Source of the DNA: Erwinia psidii
Lineage (GTDB): Bacteria; Pseudomonadota; Gammaproteobacteria; Enterobacterales; Enterobacteriaceae
Direction: 5' to 3'
NCBI RefSeq assembly: GCF_003846135.1
Contig: NZ_RHHM01000020.1
Coordinates: 1-61,753 of the forward strand
Length of the DNA: 61,753 nt
Below are positions 29,685 through 39,572 of this stretch, piece after piece; position 1 is the first letter of the stretch; every line of letters starts with the position of its first letter. The position numbers and the translations under genes are program-made. The notes beneath the pieces are model-generated. The model did no database searches. It was given only the letters and a program-made list of their open reading frames with translations, and was not told the DNA's origin.

Positions 29685-30353
29685 TTATAGCGTTATAAGA
29701 ATATTCCCATCCGCAGCCACTTTCCCGCTGACAATCTGACCTGAACTCATGCGCACACGCACCGGTTGTGTCGCTGTGGCATTGTTCATCGCCCGTCCTT
29801 CGCTTGAGACGTTGAAGCCATCACCGCTGGCGACCACCGTCACATTCTGTCCCGCCTTCACCCGCCACGGCTGGCGAACCATCATCATGGTCAGAGGCTG
29901 GCCGGGAATAATATCTCGCAGTGCCACCGCATCGGTTATCTCTGGTGCGCTCATTACCGTGCGTGCAGGCAGGGTATCCAGACGGCCGCGTACCGTTTTG
30001 ATATCGGCTGCGGTGATAGCCGTGCCCCGTGGTACCACGCGCGTTGCCACGATATAGCTGCCGGTTACCTGAACTTCCACCTGGAGATAACGGCGGTTCT
30101 GGTCACAGTTTGCCGCGACACTCATGTTACCCCAGATGCGACTGTTGCCAGGCAGGGAGAAGCGCGGTGTGTCACAGGCAGGCCACTGTGACTGAGGCGT
30201 TTTTACCACCACAACCAGGGTATCGGCATTCTGGCCGGATTCCCCATAGCGCGCTTTAAAAAATTGATTGAGTTGAACCGTCAGTGAGGCGGCACCGGCT
30301 GGCAGAGTGGCCAGGCCCAGCAACCCGGCAATCAGCAAAGTAAACCCACGCAT
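29685..30353 (-). CDS. flgA: P-ring assembly chaperone FlgA
   Basis: FlgA is the periplasmic chaperone for assembly of the flagellar P ring from FlgI. From the Met at 30353 the protein has 222 residues, with a signal peptide ending near Ala-Gly-Ala-Ala and a SAF domain. The C-terminal part has Gly-Gln-Asn-Val-x-Val and Asn-Ala-Thr-Ala-Thr-Gln-Pro-Val-Arg-Val-Arg, as in E. coli FlgA (219). It is divergent from flgB, as in E. coli, with the class II promoter region between. Confidence 0.9.
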   Translation of the reverse strand: MRGFTLLIAGLLGLATLPAGAASLTVQLNQFFKARYGESGQNADTLVVVVKTPQSQWPACDTPRFSLPGNSRIWGNMSVAANCDQNRRYLQVEVQVTGSYIVATRVVPRGTAITAADIKTVRGRLDTLPARTVMSAPEITDAVALRDIIPGQPLTMMMVRQPWRVKAGQNVTVVASGDGFNVSSEGRAMNNATATQPVRVRMSSGQIVSGKVAADGNILITL

Positions 30354-30511
30354 CTTCTCGTTACCCTGTTTTTCACATGGCAGCAATTCTACTCGCGGGC
30401 GCGCACGGTCAAGGCGCAAATTAGCGACGCTTTTGAGCGTTATTCCTCCGATAGCAATTTGCCTTACGCGATTATGCTGTCAGCTCTGAATACTCACCAT
30501 GCGGAGGAAGC

Positions 30512-30925
30512 ATGCTCGACAAACTCGACGCCGCACTGCGGTTCAACACCGAAGCGTTGAACCTGCGGGCCCAGCGCCAGGAGATCCTTGCGTCCAATAT
30601 TGCCAACGCGGATACCCCCGGCTACCAGGCACGCGATATCGATTTCGCCAGCCAGTTAAACAAGGTAATGGAGCAGGGTCGGGCGCAGGGTTCGGGCCTG
30701 CAACTGGCGGTCACCTCCGATCGCCATATTCCTGCGGAATCTACACAGGCGGCTTCCATGGACCTGATGTACCGGGTGCCAGACCAGCCTTCTGCCGACG
30801 GTAATACCGTCGATATGGATCGCGAACGTACTCAGTTTGCGGATAACAGTTTGAAATACCAGACCGATCTGACCGTTATCACCGGACAGATCAAAAGCAT
30901 GATGTCCGTGCTACAGGGGCAATAA
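30512..30925 (+). CDS. flgB: Flagellar proximal rod protein FlgB
   Basis: FlgB is part of the proximal rod. The 137-residue protein has the N-terminal rod signature ([16 protein letters not shown]) and a C-terminal helix ending in Met-Ser-Val-Leu-Gln-Gly-Gln. It opens the flgB-J operon. GGAGG precedes the ATG. Confidence 0.94.
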   Translation: MLDKLDAALRFNTEALNLRAQRQEILASNIANADTPGYQARDIDFASQLNKVMEQGRAQGSGLQLAVTSDRHIPAESTQAASMDLMYRVPDQPSADGNTVDMDRERTQFADNSLKYQTDLTVITGQIKSMMSVLQGQ

Positions 30926-30928
30926 GTT

Positions 30929-31333
30929 ATGGCACTTATGAGTATTTTTGATATTGCCGGTTCAGCGATGACTGCCCAGTCACAGCGACTGAACGTTGCG
31001 GCCAGTAACCTGGCCAACGCCGACAGCGTGACCGGACCGGATGGTCAGCCTTACGTGGCGAAGCAGGTGGTTTTCCAGACGGCAGCGGAGTCTGGATCGG
31101 CCACCGGTGGTGTAAGGGTATCGCAGGTGGTGGACGATCCAACACCGGCAAAACTGGTTTATGAGCCGGGCAATCCGATGGCAGATGCAAAAGGCTACGT
31201 AAAAATGCCCAACGTCGATGTGGTAAGCGAAACGGTGAACACCATGTCCGCCTCGCGCAGCTACCAGGCCAACGTCGAGGTGTTGAACACCGTTAAACAA
31301 ATGATGATGAAAACCCTGACGATGGGTCAATAA
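30929..31333 (+). CDS. flgC: Flagellar proximal rod protein FlgC
   Basis: FlgC is a proximal rod subunit. The 134-residue protein has [13 protein letters not shown] in its N-terminal helix and [10 protein letters not shown] in the C-terminal helix, as in E. coli. It follows flgB by 3 bases. Confidence 0.95.
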   Translation: MALMSIFDIAGSAMTAQSQRLNVAASNLANADSVTGPDGQPYVAKQVVFQTAAESGSATGGVRVSQVVDDPTPAKLVYEPGNPMADAKGYVKMPNVDVVSETVNTMSASRSYQANVEVLNTVKQMMMKTLTMGQ

Positions 31334-31344
31334 GGAGCAGCCAC

Positions 31345-32028
31345 ATGAGCATTGCAGTAGGCGTCAACGAATCCACAGACAACACGGCCATTACCACCAC
31401 GTCGTCGACCAGCGATACCACGGCGGCCGACCTGCAAAGTAACTTCCTGACGCTGTTGGTCACGCAGTTACAAAACCAGGATCCGACCAACCCAATGGAT
31501 AACAGCCAGTTAACTACCCAGTTGGCACAGATCAACACCCTTAGCGGTATTGAAAAGCTGAACACCACGCTGGGCTCGATCTCCGGTCAGATCAACAGTA
31601 GCCAGTCGTTGCAGGCGTCGGCACTGGTCGGCAAAGGCGTGATGGTTGATGGCTCACAGATTCTGGTGGGTACCAGCGGTGACACCACCTCAACAACTCC
31701 ATTTGGCGTGAGTCTGGAACAGGCATCCACCGCCACTACCGCCACCATCAGCGACTCTTCTGGCAAGGTGGTACAGACTATCAATCTTGGTGCCCTCAGC
31801 GCCGGTGTTCATACCTTTTCATGGGATGGTTCTGAATCGGATGGCACCACCGCCCCGGACGGAAAATACACCCTGTCGCTCAGTGCCAGCAATGCCAGTG
31901 GCCAGCTGACGGCACAACCTCTGAATTATGCGCTGGTCAACGGCGTCACCACCGATACCGACGGTGCCATCCTGGATCTGGGCACTATGGGTACATCCAC
32001 TGTCGCTAACGTTCGTCAGATTCTTTAA
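31345..32028 (+). CDS. flgD: Hook capping protein FlgD
   Basis: FlgD caps the growing hook and is lost once the hook is complete. The 227-residue protein has the FlgD N-terminal pattern Phe-Leu-x-Leu-Leu-Val-Thr-Gln-Leu-Gln-Asn-Gln-Asp-Pro. Its later FlgD/FnIII-like part contains Phe-Ser-Trp-Asp-Gly and Pro-Asp-Gly-Lys-Tyr-Thr. Length is close to E. coli (231). Confidence 0.94.
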   Translation: MSIAVGVNESTDNTAITTTSSTSDTTAADLQSNFLTLLVTQLQNQDPTNPMDNSQLTTQLAQINTLSGIEKLNTTLGSISGQINSSQSLQASALVGKGVMVDGSQILVGTSGDTTSTTPFGVSLEQASTATTATISDSSGKVVQTINLGALSAGVHTFSWDGSESDGTTAPDGKYTLSLSASNASGQLTAQPLNYALVNGVTTDTDGAILDLGTMGTSTVANVRQIL

Positions 32029-32057
32029 ATAACAAAAACTTTTTCAGGAGACTACAC

Positions 32058-33287
32058 ATGGCATTCTCTCAGGCAGTCAGTGGCTTAAACGCCGCCGCCA
32101 GCAACCTTGACGTTATCGGCAACAACATCGCTAACTCCGCAACCGTAGGCTTTAAATCGGCCACCGTTTCTTTCGCGGACATGTTCGCAGACTCTAAAGT
32201 CGGTCTGGGTACCAAGGTTGCCGCGGTCACGCAGGATTTCACTGACGGTACCACCACCTCAACCAGCCGTGGTCTCGACGTGGCTATCAGCCAGTCCGGT
32301 TTCTTCCGTCTGACGGATACCAGCGGTGCGGTGTACTACAGCCGTAACGGCCAGTTCACGCTGGATTCAGACCGCAATATCGTTAACTCCGATGGCCTGA
32401 AACTGACCGGTTATCCGGCAACGGGTACACCGCCGACAGTGCAGACCGGTGCCAGCCCGGTTGCGTTGAGCATTCCAACCACGGCAATGCCGGCGAAAGC
32501 CACCACCACGGCGGCGATTACCGCCAACCTGAACTCGACTGACACCGTGCCAACCACCACGACATTCGATTCAACCAATACCGATACCTACAACAGCAAA
32601 GCGTCAATGACCACCTATGACTCGCTGGGTAACGCGCACACCATTAACCTGTATTTCATTAAAGGTGCCACCGACAGCACCACCGACGCGACTAACCCGA
32701 CCACCACCTGGAACGTACAGGCAGTGGATTCGAGTACCGGTGCCAGTGCCGGAAGCTGGGATATGACCTTTAACAGCAGCGGTGAGCTGACCTCTACCGC
32801 GACGCAGACCGTCAGCATGGCGTCGTTGAACGGTTCGGCACCGAGCACCTTCTCGCTGGATCTCACCGGCAGCCAGCAGCAGAACACCGGTACTGACACC
32901 TTCGGTAACCCAACGCAGAACGGTTATAAGCCTGGCGACCTGACCAGCTATCAGATCAATGACGATGGCACCGTGGTGGGGAACTACTCCAACGAGCAGA
33001 CCCAGACGCTGGGACAGATTGCGCTGGCTAACTTCGCTAACCCGGAAGGGCTGAAGTCTGAAGGTAACAACGTCTGGTCCGCGACGGCCTCTTCAGGTCA
33101 GGCGCTGGTTGGTCTGGCGGGAACCGGTAACCTCGGTACGCTGACCGCAGGCGCGGTGGAATCTTCCAACGTCGATCTGAGTAAAGAGCTGGTGAATATG
33201 ATCGTGGCACAGCGCAACTATCAGTCCAACGCCCAGACCATTAAAACACAGGACCAGATCCTCAATACGCTGGTCAACCTGCGTTAA
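32058..33287 (+). CDS. flgE: Flagellar hook protein FlgE
   Basis: FlgE forms the hook. The 409-residue protein has the terminal helices of axial proteins: Ser-Gly-Leu-Asn-Ala-Ala-Ala-Ser-Asn-Leu at the start and a C-terminal Met-Ile-Val-Ala-Gln-Arg-Asn-Tyr-Gln-Ser-Asn segment. The middle is Thr/Ser/Asn-rich and surface exposed. Length agrees with E. coli (402). Confidence 0.95.
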   Translation: MAFSQAVSGLNAAASNLDVIGNNIANSATVGFKSATVSFADMFADSKVGLGTKVAAVTQDFTDGTTTSTSRGLDVAISQSGFFRLTDTSGAVYYSRNGQFTLDSDRNIVNSDGLKLTGYPATGTPPTVQTGASPVALSIPTTAMPAKATTTAAITANLNSTDTVPTTTTFDSTNTDTYNSKASMTTYDSLGNAHTINLYFIKGATDSTTDATNPTTTWNVQAVDSSTGASAGSWDMTFNSSGELTSTATQTVSMASLNGSAPSTFSLDLTGSQQQNTGTDTFGNPTQNGYKPGDLTSYQINDDGTVVGNYSNEQTQTLGQIALANFANPEGLKSEGNNVWSATASSGQALVGLAGTGNLGTLTAGAVESSNVDLSKELVNMIVAQRNYQSNAQTIKTQDQILNTLVNLR

Positions 33288-33308
33288 CCTGGCTAACAGG
33301 GGAGTCCA

Positions 33309-34064
33309 ATGGATCACGCGATATATACCGCAATGGGGGCTGCCAGTCAGACCCTCGATCAGCAGGCAGTGACGGCAAGCAACCTTGCCAATGCCTCAAC
33401 GCCCGGCTTCCGTGCGCAGCTTAACGCGCTGCGTGCGGTGCCAGTGGAAGGGCAGTCCATGCCAACCCGCACGCTGGTGACGGCGTCCACGCCTGGGGCA
33501 GATATGACGCCCGGAGCAATGGACTACACCGAGCGCCCGCTGGATGTCGCCGTTCGTCAGGACGGCTGGCTGGCGGTGCAGGCAGCCGATGGTACTGAAG
33601 CCTATACCCGCAACGGTAACATGGAGATCAACCCGGCCGGACAGCTCACCATTCAGGGCAACCTGGTGGTAGGTGACGGCGGGCCAATCGCGGTGCCGCA
33701 AGGGGCGGAAGTGACCATCGCGGCTGACGGTTCTATTACCGCGTTGAATCCGGGTGATGCTCCCAATGCCACAGTTCAGCTGGGCCGTCTGAAACTGGTC
33801 AAAGCCACCAGTACAGAAGTAACGCGCGGTGATGACGGTCTGTTCCGTCTCACCGCCAGCGCACAGGCACAGCGCGGAGCTGTTCTGCAAAGCGATCCAA
33901 CCATTCAGGTCATGCCTGGCGTGCTGGAAGGCAGCAACGTCAATTCCACACAAACCATGGTTGACATGATCGCGAACGCACGCCGCTTTGAGATGCAGAT
34001 GAAAGTGATCTCCAGCGTAGATGACAATGAACAACGCGCTAACCAGCTGCTGTCGATGAGCTGA
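33309..34064 (+). CDS. flgF: Flagellar proximal rod protein FlgF
   Basis: FlgF is a proximal rod subunit. The 251-residue protein starts [12 protein letters not shown] and has [14 protein letters not shown]. It ends with a helix containing [11 protein letters not shown]. It matches E. coli FlgF (251) exactly in length. Confidence 0.95.
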   Translation: MDHAIYTAMGAASQTLDQQAVTASNLANASTPGFRAQLNALRAVPVEGQSMPTRTLVTASTPGADMTPGAMDYTERPLDVAVRQDGWLAVQAADGTEAYTRNGNMEINPAGQLTIQGNLVVGDGGPIAVPQGAEVTIAADGSITALNPGDAPNATVQLGRLKLVKATSTEVTRGDDGLFRLTASAQAQRGAVLQSDPTIQVMPGVLEGSNVNSTQTMVDMIANARRFEMQMKVISSVDDNEQRANQLLSMS

Positions 34065-34081
34065 GTGCAGAGGAAAACCTT

Positions 34082-34864
34082 ATGATCCGCTCTCTATGGA
34101 TTGCCAAAACCGGTCTTGACGCCCAGCAGACCAACATGGATGTCATTTCCAACAACCTGGCAAACGTCAGCACCAACGGCTTTAAACGCCAGCGTGCGGT
34201 GTTTGAGGATCTGATGTACCAGACTATCCGCCAGCCTGGTGCGCAGTCGTCTGAGCAAACCACGCTACCTTCCGGGATGCAGCTGGGTACCGGTACACGT
34301 CCGGTCGCCACCGAACGCCTGCACACTCAGGGTAATCTTAACAAAACGGATTCGTCGAAAGACGTGGCGATCAGCGGACAGGGTTACTTTCAGGTGCAGC
34401 TGCCTGACGGCACCACCGCCTATACCCGTGACGGTTCGTTTCAGACTGACCAGAACGGCCAGCTGGTAACCAACGCCGGTTTCCCGGTACAGCCAGCTAT
34501 CACCGTTCCGGCTAACGCCCTGAGCATGACCATTGGTCGTGACGGTGTGGTCAGCGTGACACAGCAGGGCCAGACGGCGGCGGTTCAGGTTGGTCAGCTG
34601 ACGCTGAGCACCTTTATTAACGACGCCGGCCTTGAAAGTATGGGTGAAAACCTCTACCAGGAAACCCAGGCTTCCGGTGCACCCACCGACAGCACGCCGG
34701 GCAACAACGGCGCGGGCCTGTTGTACCAGGGCTATGTGGAAACCTCCAACGTGAACGTGGCTGAGGAACTGGTCAGCATGATCCAGACCCAGCGTGCTTA
34801 CGAGATCAACAGTAAAGCGATCAGCACTTCCGATCAGATGTTGGCCAAACTGACCCAGCTGTAA
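34082..34864 (+). CDS. flgG: Flagellar distal rod protein FlgG
   Basis: FlgG forms the distal rod, the drive shaft crossing the P and L rings. The 260-residue protein starts [13 protein letters not shown] and has [10 protein letters not shown]. It ends with [11 protein letters not shown], identical in length to E. coli FlgG. Confidence 0.96.
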   Translation: MIRSLWIAKTGLDAQQTNMDVISNNLANVSTNGFKRQRAVFEDLMYQTIRQPGAQSSEQTTLPSGMQLGTGTRPVATERLHTQGNLNKTDSSKDVAISGQGYFQVQLPDGTTAYTRDGSFQTDQNGQLVTNAGFPVQPAITVPANALSMTIGRDGVVSVTQQGQTAAVQVGQLTLSTFINDAGLESMGENLYQETQASGAPTDSTPGNNGAGLLYQGYVETSNVNVAEELVSMIQTQRAYEINSKAISTSDQMLAKLTQL

Positions 34865-34872
34865 CAGTAAAA

Positions 34873-34888
34873 GCCGGGTTTACCCGGC
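34873..34888 (+). other. Hairpin within the flg operon (flgG-flgH)
   Basis: GCCGGGT and ACCCGGC pair around a 2-base TT, 8 bases after flgG. No T-run follows, so it may stabilise or partly attenuate the transcript and does not look like a true terminator. Confidence 0.5.
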
Positions 34889-34924
34889 GCTAATTACAAG
34901 AACTTTAATTAAGGTCGTGATTCC

Positions 34925-35626
34925 ATGGCGAAGCAAATCTCCATGCCTGGACGTTTGTTGGTAGCTACATTGCTCCTGACGCTTAACGGTTGTGCTTTGG
35001 TTCCCCGTAAGCCACTGGTCGAAGGTTCGACAACGGCCGAGCCGTTGCCCGCTTCGCCCCAGGTGGTAAACGGCTCTATTTTTCAGGGCATTATGCCAAT
35101 GAACTACGGCTATCAACCGTTGTTTGAGGATCGTCGCCCACGCAATATTGGCGATACGCTAACGATCACCTTGCAGGAAAACGTCAGCGCCAGTAAAAGC
35201 TCCACCGCCTCTGCCGGACGTGATGCCAGCGCGACGGCTGCTCTGGCGGCGGTTCCCAGCGCGATGGCGGGACTTTTGGGTGGTGACAAGGCTGCCGTGG
35301 ATGGCAGTGGTAAGAATACCTTTGCAGGTAAAGGTGGTGCGACGGCCAATAATACCTTTACTGGCACCATTACCGTCACCGTCAATCAGGTGCTGCCTAA
35401 CGGTAACCTGAAGGTCGTGGGTGAAAAACAGATTGAGATTAACCAGGGGACAGAATTTATCCGCTTCTCGGGCGTGGTTAACCCACGCACCATCAGCGGC
35501 AGCAACACCGTGGTTTCGACCCAGGTGGCAGACGCGCGCATTGAATATATCGGCAACGGTTATATCAATGAGGCACAGACGATGGGCTGGCTGCAACGGT
35601 TCTTCCTGAACCTGTCACCATTCTGA
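34925..35626 (+). CDS. flgH: Flagellar L-ring lipoprotein FlgH
   Basis: FlgH builds the L ring in the outer membrane. The 233-residue precursor has a lipoprotein signal with Leu-Asn-Gly-Cys (Cys22), [12 protein letters not shown], and Ser-Gly-Val-Val-Asn-Pro-Arg-Thr-Ile. It ends with [10 protein letters not shown], as in E. coli. Confidence 0.95.
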   Translation: MAKQISMPGRLLVATLLLTLNGCALVPRKPLVEGSTTAEPLPASPQVVNGSIFQGIMPMNYGYQPLFEDRRPRNIGDTLTITLQENVSASKSSTASAGRDASATAALAAVPSAMAGLLGGDKAAVDGSGKNTFAGKGGATANNTFTGTITVTVNQVLPNGNLKVVGEKQIEINQGTEFIRFSGVVNPRTISGSNTVVSTQVADARIEYIGNGYINEAQTMGWLQRFFLNLSPF

Positions 35627-35635
35627 GAGGTTATC

Positions 35636-36733
35636 ATGCACAGAATTCTTCGACTCACCCTGCTGTTACTGGCGATGGTCAGCACCTGCTCCTTTGCCGA
35701 CCGTATCCGCGATCTGACCACGGTGGGCGGCGTACGGGATAACTCCCTGATTGGCTACGGTCTGGTGGTGGGGCTGGATGGTTCGGGAGACCAGACCACC
35801 CAGACGCCGTTTACCACCCAAAGTTTAAACAACATGCTGTCACAGTTGGGCATCACCGTGCCCAGCGGCACCAACATGCAGCTGAAAAACGTCGCGGCAG
35901 TTATGGTCACGGCCAAACTGCCGGCCTTTGGACGCCAGGGACAGGTGATTGACGTGGTGGTGTCTTCAATGGGTAATGCCAAGAGCCTGCGCGGCGGCAC
36001 GCTGTTGATGACCCCGCTAAAAGGGGTGGATAACCAGGTCTATGCGCTGGCCCAGGGCAATATTCTGGTGGGCGGTGCGGGAGCGTCCTCCGGGGGAAGC
36101 AGCGTGACCGTTAACCAGGTGAACGGCGGACGGATCACCGGTGGGGCAACCATTGAACGTGAACTGCCGAATAATTTTGGTACGACCAATGTCATCAACC
36201 TGTTGCTGAATGAAGAAGATTTCAGCATGGCGCAACGCATTGCTGATGCGGTTAATGCCCGCTATGGCTCCGCTCAGGCGCTGGATGGCCGGACGGTGCA
36301 GGTACGTGTTTCGGCCAGCGGCACGTCGCAGGTTCGCCTGCTGGCAGATATCCAGAACATCGACGTTTCAGTTCCGCTTCAGGATGCCAAAGTGATCATC
36401 AATTCGCGCACCGGATCGGTGGTGATGAACCGCGAGGTGATGCTCAGTAGCTGTGCCATCGCCCAGGGCAATCTCTCTGTCACCGTCAATCAGTCGCAGA
36501 ACGTCAGTCAGCCTGACACGCCATTTGCCGGTGGTCAGACGGTGGTAACGCCACAAACGCAGATCGATATGCGTCAGAGCGGTGGTTCGCTGAAAAGCGT
36601 CAACGCCAGTGCCAATCTGAACAGCGTGGTGCGCGCGCTTAACGCGCTGGGGGCTTCCCCTATCGATCTGATGTCCATTTTGCAGGCCATGCAGAGTGCC
36701 GGCTGCCTGCACGCCAAACTGGAAATAATCTGA
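35636..36733 (+). CDS. flgI: Flagellar P-ring protein FlgI
   Basis: FlgI forms the P ring in the peptidoglycan layer, helped by FlgA. The 365-residue precursor has a signal peptide ending near Ser-Phe-Ala, then Asp-Arg-Ile-Arg-Asp-Leu-Thr-x-Val-x-Gly-Val-Arg-Asp-Asn, and ends Leu-His-Ala-Lys-Leu-Glu-Ile-Ile. Length equals E. coli FlgI. Its stop TGA shares one base with the flgJ ATG. Confidence 0.95.
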   Translation: MHRILRLTLLLLAMVSTCSFADRIRDLTTVGGVRDNSLIGYGLVVGLDGSGDQTTQTPFTTQSLNNMLSQLGITVPSGTNMQLKNVAAVMVTAKLPAFGRQGQVIDVVVSSMGNAKSLRGGTLLMTPLKGVDNQVYALAQGNILVGGAGASSGGSSVTVNQVNGGRITGGATIERELPNNFGTTNVINLLLNEEDFSMAQRIADAVNARYGSAQALDGRTVQVRVSASGTSQVRLLADIQNIDVSVPLQDAKVIINSRTGSVVMNREVMLSSCAIAQGNLSVTVNQSQNVSQPDTPFAGGQTVVTPQTQIDMRQSGGSLKSVNASANLNSVVRALNALGASPIDLMSILQAMQSAGCLHAKLEII

Positions 36734-37671
36734 TGGGTGATTCTCAATCTCTGATGAGTGCGGCTTATGACAGCCGTTCACTGAACAACCTCAAACGTAT
36801 GGCCAGCAGCGACCCGAAAGCACACGCAAGGGAAGTGGCAAAGCAGGTGGAGGGGATGTTTGTACAGATGATGTTGAAAAGCATGCGTGATGCGCTGCCG
36901 CAGGATGGCCTGCTCAGTACGGAGCAAACACGGATGTACACCTCAATGTACGATCAGCAGATTGGGCAGCAGATTGCGGCTAAGGGACTGGGGCTGGCGG
37001 ATATGATGGTCAAACAGATGGAGCAGGCCGCCACGCCCGATGAAAAAGCGGGTACCGTGCCGATGTTGCTGGATAAAAACTTTATCAGTACCCTGCCGCC
37101 GCTGGCGATGGAGCAGCTGGTGCGCAAGGCGGTACCGCGGCTACCGTCTTCCGATATGCCGCTCAGCGGTGACAGCAGCGATTTTATTGCTCAGCTGTCG
37201 CAACCCGCTCAGCAGGCCAGTGCGGAAAGCGGCATTCCCCACCATCTGATCCTGGCGCAGGCGGCGCTGGAATCAGGCTGGGGACAGCGTCAGATCCGCA
37301 CGGCAGACGGCAGGCCCAGCTACAACATTTTTGGCATTAAGGCATCTGGTGACTGGCAGGGTAAAACCACCGAGATCACCACCACCGAATATGACAACGG
37401 CGTGGCGAAAAAAGTGAAGGCGAAGTTTCGCGTCTACGACTCCTATTTCGAGGCACTGAATGACTACGTAAAACTGATCGGTAGTAATCCACGCTACGCG
37501 GCGGTCACTACGGCAGCGACGCCGGAGCAGGGGGCGAAAGCGTTGCAGGCCGCGGGCTATGCTACCGATCCCAACTATGCGCACAAGCTGGTGGGGATGA
37601 TCCAACAGTTCAAATCCATGGGGGAGAAAGTGATGAAAGCCTACACCCAGGATATGGGTGATTTGTTCTGA
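36733..37671 (+). CDS. flgJ: Rod-cap protein and peptidoglycan hydrolase FlgJ
   Basis: FlgJ has an N-terminal rod-cap domain (to about 100), with Val-Glu-Gly-Met-Phe-Val-Gln-Met-Met-Leu-Lys-Ser-Met-Arg. A C-terminal GH73 glucosaminidase-type domain follows, with Leu-Ala-Gln-Ala-Ala-Leu-Glu180-Ser-Gly-Trp-Gly, which opens the wall for the rod; Glu180 is the likely catalytic acid. Both domains are intact in the 312 residues. It is translationally coupled to flgI and ends the flgB operon. Confidence 0.95.
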   Translation: MGDSQSLMSAAYDSRSLNNLKRMASSDPKAHAREVAKQVEGMFVQMMLKSMRDALPQDGLLSTEQTRMYTSMYDQQIGQQIAAKGLGLADMMVKQMEQAATPDEKAGTVPMLLDKNFISTLPPLAMEQLVRKAVPRLPSSDMPLSGDSSDFIAQLSQPAQQASAESGIPHHLILAQAALESGWGQRQIRTADGRPSYNIFGIKASGDWQGKTTEITTTEYDNGVAKKVKAKFRVYDSYFEALNDYVKLIGSNPRYAAVTTAATPEQGAKALQAAGYATDPNYAHKLVGMIQQFKSMGEKVMKAYTQDMGDLF

Positions 37672-37790
37672 TTTTCCTTTTATCCCGACGTTTACAGCGC
37701 CGTTAGCGAAGTGCATTTACCTGAGTAAGCGCGCCTGAGGAGCTATCCGCTTTGTCTTGCTGAAACGCTAATTTATTTGGGATTTATCGC

Positions 37791-37817
37791 TCAAGTTTGT
37801 CCCGTATGAACCGATAA
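37791..37817 (+). promoter_or_regulatory. Sigma-28 (FliA) promoter of flgKL
   Basis: TCAAGTTT is followed 11 bases later by ACCGATAA, close to the consensus TAAAGTTT-N11-GCCGATAA. It lies 86-112 bases before flgK. Confidence 0.8.
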
Positions 37818-37902
37818 CAGCTAAAGGCCGGATTTGTGTTAGTGCAGACCGGCACCGATTGTAAATGCCGGCCCGTGTTGCCAGGGTTAAAAAGGAACCG
37901 AC

Positions 37903-39555
37903 ATGTCTAACTTAATCAATACCGCGTTAAGCGGGATAAACGCCGCTTCCGCAGCGTTGAATACCACCAGTAACAACATCAGTAATTACAGCGTTGCGGG
38001 ATATTCACGTCAGACCACGGTCCTTGCCCAGTCCAGCAGCACGCTGAGTGGATCCAATTACTATGGTAACGGGGTATCGGTAGCCAGCGTTAATCGCGAG
38101 TATGACGCCTTCATTACTAACCAGCTGCGTGCGGCAAGTACCAGCTCCAGCGCACTGAGCACGCAATATTCGCAGTTATCAAATATTGACGATATGTTCT
38201 CCAGCACCACCAATACGCTGTCCACCAACATGCAGGATTTCTTCTCCTCGCTACAGACGCTGGTCAGCAACGCCGATGATTCATCCTCACGTGAGGCGGT
38301 TCTGGGCAAGGCCGAAGGGTTGGTCAACCAGTTTCAGGTGACGGATACCTATCTGAAAAACCTCGACAGCAGTCTGAATACCTCAATCAGCTCGACGGTA
38401 GAACAGGTTAATGGCTATGCCAAACAGATCGCCAACATTAACCAGCAAATCACTAAACTGACCGGAGCAGGCGGCGGTACTGCGCCAAATGACCTGCTGG
38501 ATCAACGCGACCAACTGGTCAGTAAACTGAACGATTTGGTGGGTGTGACCGTCAGCCAACAAGACGGCGGTAGCTACAACATCAGCATTGGTAACGGTAT
38601 CAGCCTGGTACAGGGTGACAGCTATAACCAGCTGGCGGCGGTTGCTTCCAGCGCGGACTCAAGCCGTACTACCATTGCCACGGTTGATCCCTCTACCGGT
38701 GCTAAAACGGAAATTCCTGAAAAATTGATCACCACCGGATCGCTCGGTGGCCTGCTGGCTTTCCGCACCGATCTGGACAATACCCGCAACCAGCTGGGTC
38801 AGCTGGCACTGGGGCTGGCCAGCAGCTTTAATACCCAGCACGAAGCGGGCTACGACAGTAACGGCGATGCAGGTGAAGCCTTCTTTAATTACGGCAGCCC
38901 GTCGGTGACGACCAACACCAGTAATAAAGGCACTGCTTCGATGACCGCCACGATAAGCGATGCCAGTGCCGTTCAGGCTTCCAACTACAAGGTGAGTTAT
39001 GACGGCACCAACTGGAATGTGACCCGTCTGTCGGATAACACCTCGGTTACCGCCACATCTGGCACCGACAGTTCCGGTAACTCAACGCTCAGTTTCGATG
39101 GATTGCAGGTCACGCTTGGCGGCACGCCAGCTGCCAAGGACAGCTTCCTTGTTAAGCCGGTTGCCGATGTGATTGGCAATATGAGCGTCAATATAACCGA
39201 TGAGGCTAAAATTGCCGCCGCGGGCTCTGATGATGGCGTAAGCGATAACACCAATGCCCAGTCATTGCTGGATTTGCAGACCAAAAAGGTTATCAGCGGT
39301 GCCAGCACCCTTACCCAAGCTTATGCCAGTATGGTGGCGGATATCGGTAACAAGACTACTACGCTTGAAACCACCAGTACCACGCAGACTAACGTGGTAA
39401 CGCAGCTGACCAATCAGCAGCAGTCTGTTTCCGGCGTCAACCTTGATGAAGAATATGGCAATCTGACGCGTTATCAGCAGTATTACACTGCCAACGCGCA
39501 GGTGATCCAGACCGCCAGCGCGATTTTTGATGCGTTGATCAGTGCGGTTAGCTAA
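37903..39555 (+). CDS. flgK: Hook-filament junction protein FlgK
   Basis: FlgK (HAP1) joins hook and filament. The 550-residue protein has the axial N-terminus Ala-Leu-Ser-Gly-Ile-Asn-Ala-Ala-Ser-Ala-Ala-Leu-Asn-Thr-Thr-Ser-Asn-Asn and a C-terminal Gly-Val-Asn-Leu-Asp-Glu-Glu-Tyr with Gln-Gln-Tyr-Tyr-x-Ala-Asn-Ala-Gln. Its Ser/Thr-rich middle is typical. Length is close to E. coli (547). Export is expected to need FlgN, encoded at 28.8 kb. Confidence 0.95.
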   Translation: MSNLINTALSGINAASAALNTTSNNISNYSVAGYSRQTTVLAQSSSTLSGSNYYGNGVSVASVNREYDAFITNQLRAASTSSSALSTQYSQLSNIDDMFSSTTNTLSTNMQDFFSSLQTLVSNADDSSSREAVLGKAEGLVNQFQVTDTYLKNLDSSLNTSISSTVEQVNGYAKQIANINQQITKLTGAGGGTAPNDLLDQRDQLVSKLNDLVGVTVSQQDGGSYNISIGNGISLVQGDSYNQLAAVASSADSSRTTIATVDPSTGAKTEIPEKLITTGSLGGLLAFRTDLDNTRNQLGQLALGLASSFNTQHEAGYDSNGDAGEAFFNYGSPSVTTNTSNKGTASMTATISDASAVQASNYKVSYDGTNWNVTRLSDNTSVTATSGTDSSGNSTLSFDGLQVTLGGTPAAKDSFLVKPVADVIGNMSVNITDEAKIAAAGSDDGVSDNTNAQSLLDLQTKKVISGASTLTQAYASMVADIGNKTTTLETTSTTQTNVVTQLTNQQQSVSGVNLDEEYGNLTRYQQYYTANAQVIQTASAIFDALISAVS

Positions 39556-39572
39556 AGGATAAGGAGTTAACT

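Noticed and set aside
32615..35596. Several long antisense frames inside flgE-flgH
   Set aside because: They are shadows of GC-rich coding sequence in conserved flagellar genes, with no start signals or family patterns.
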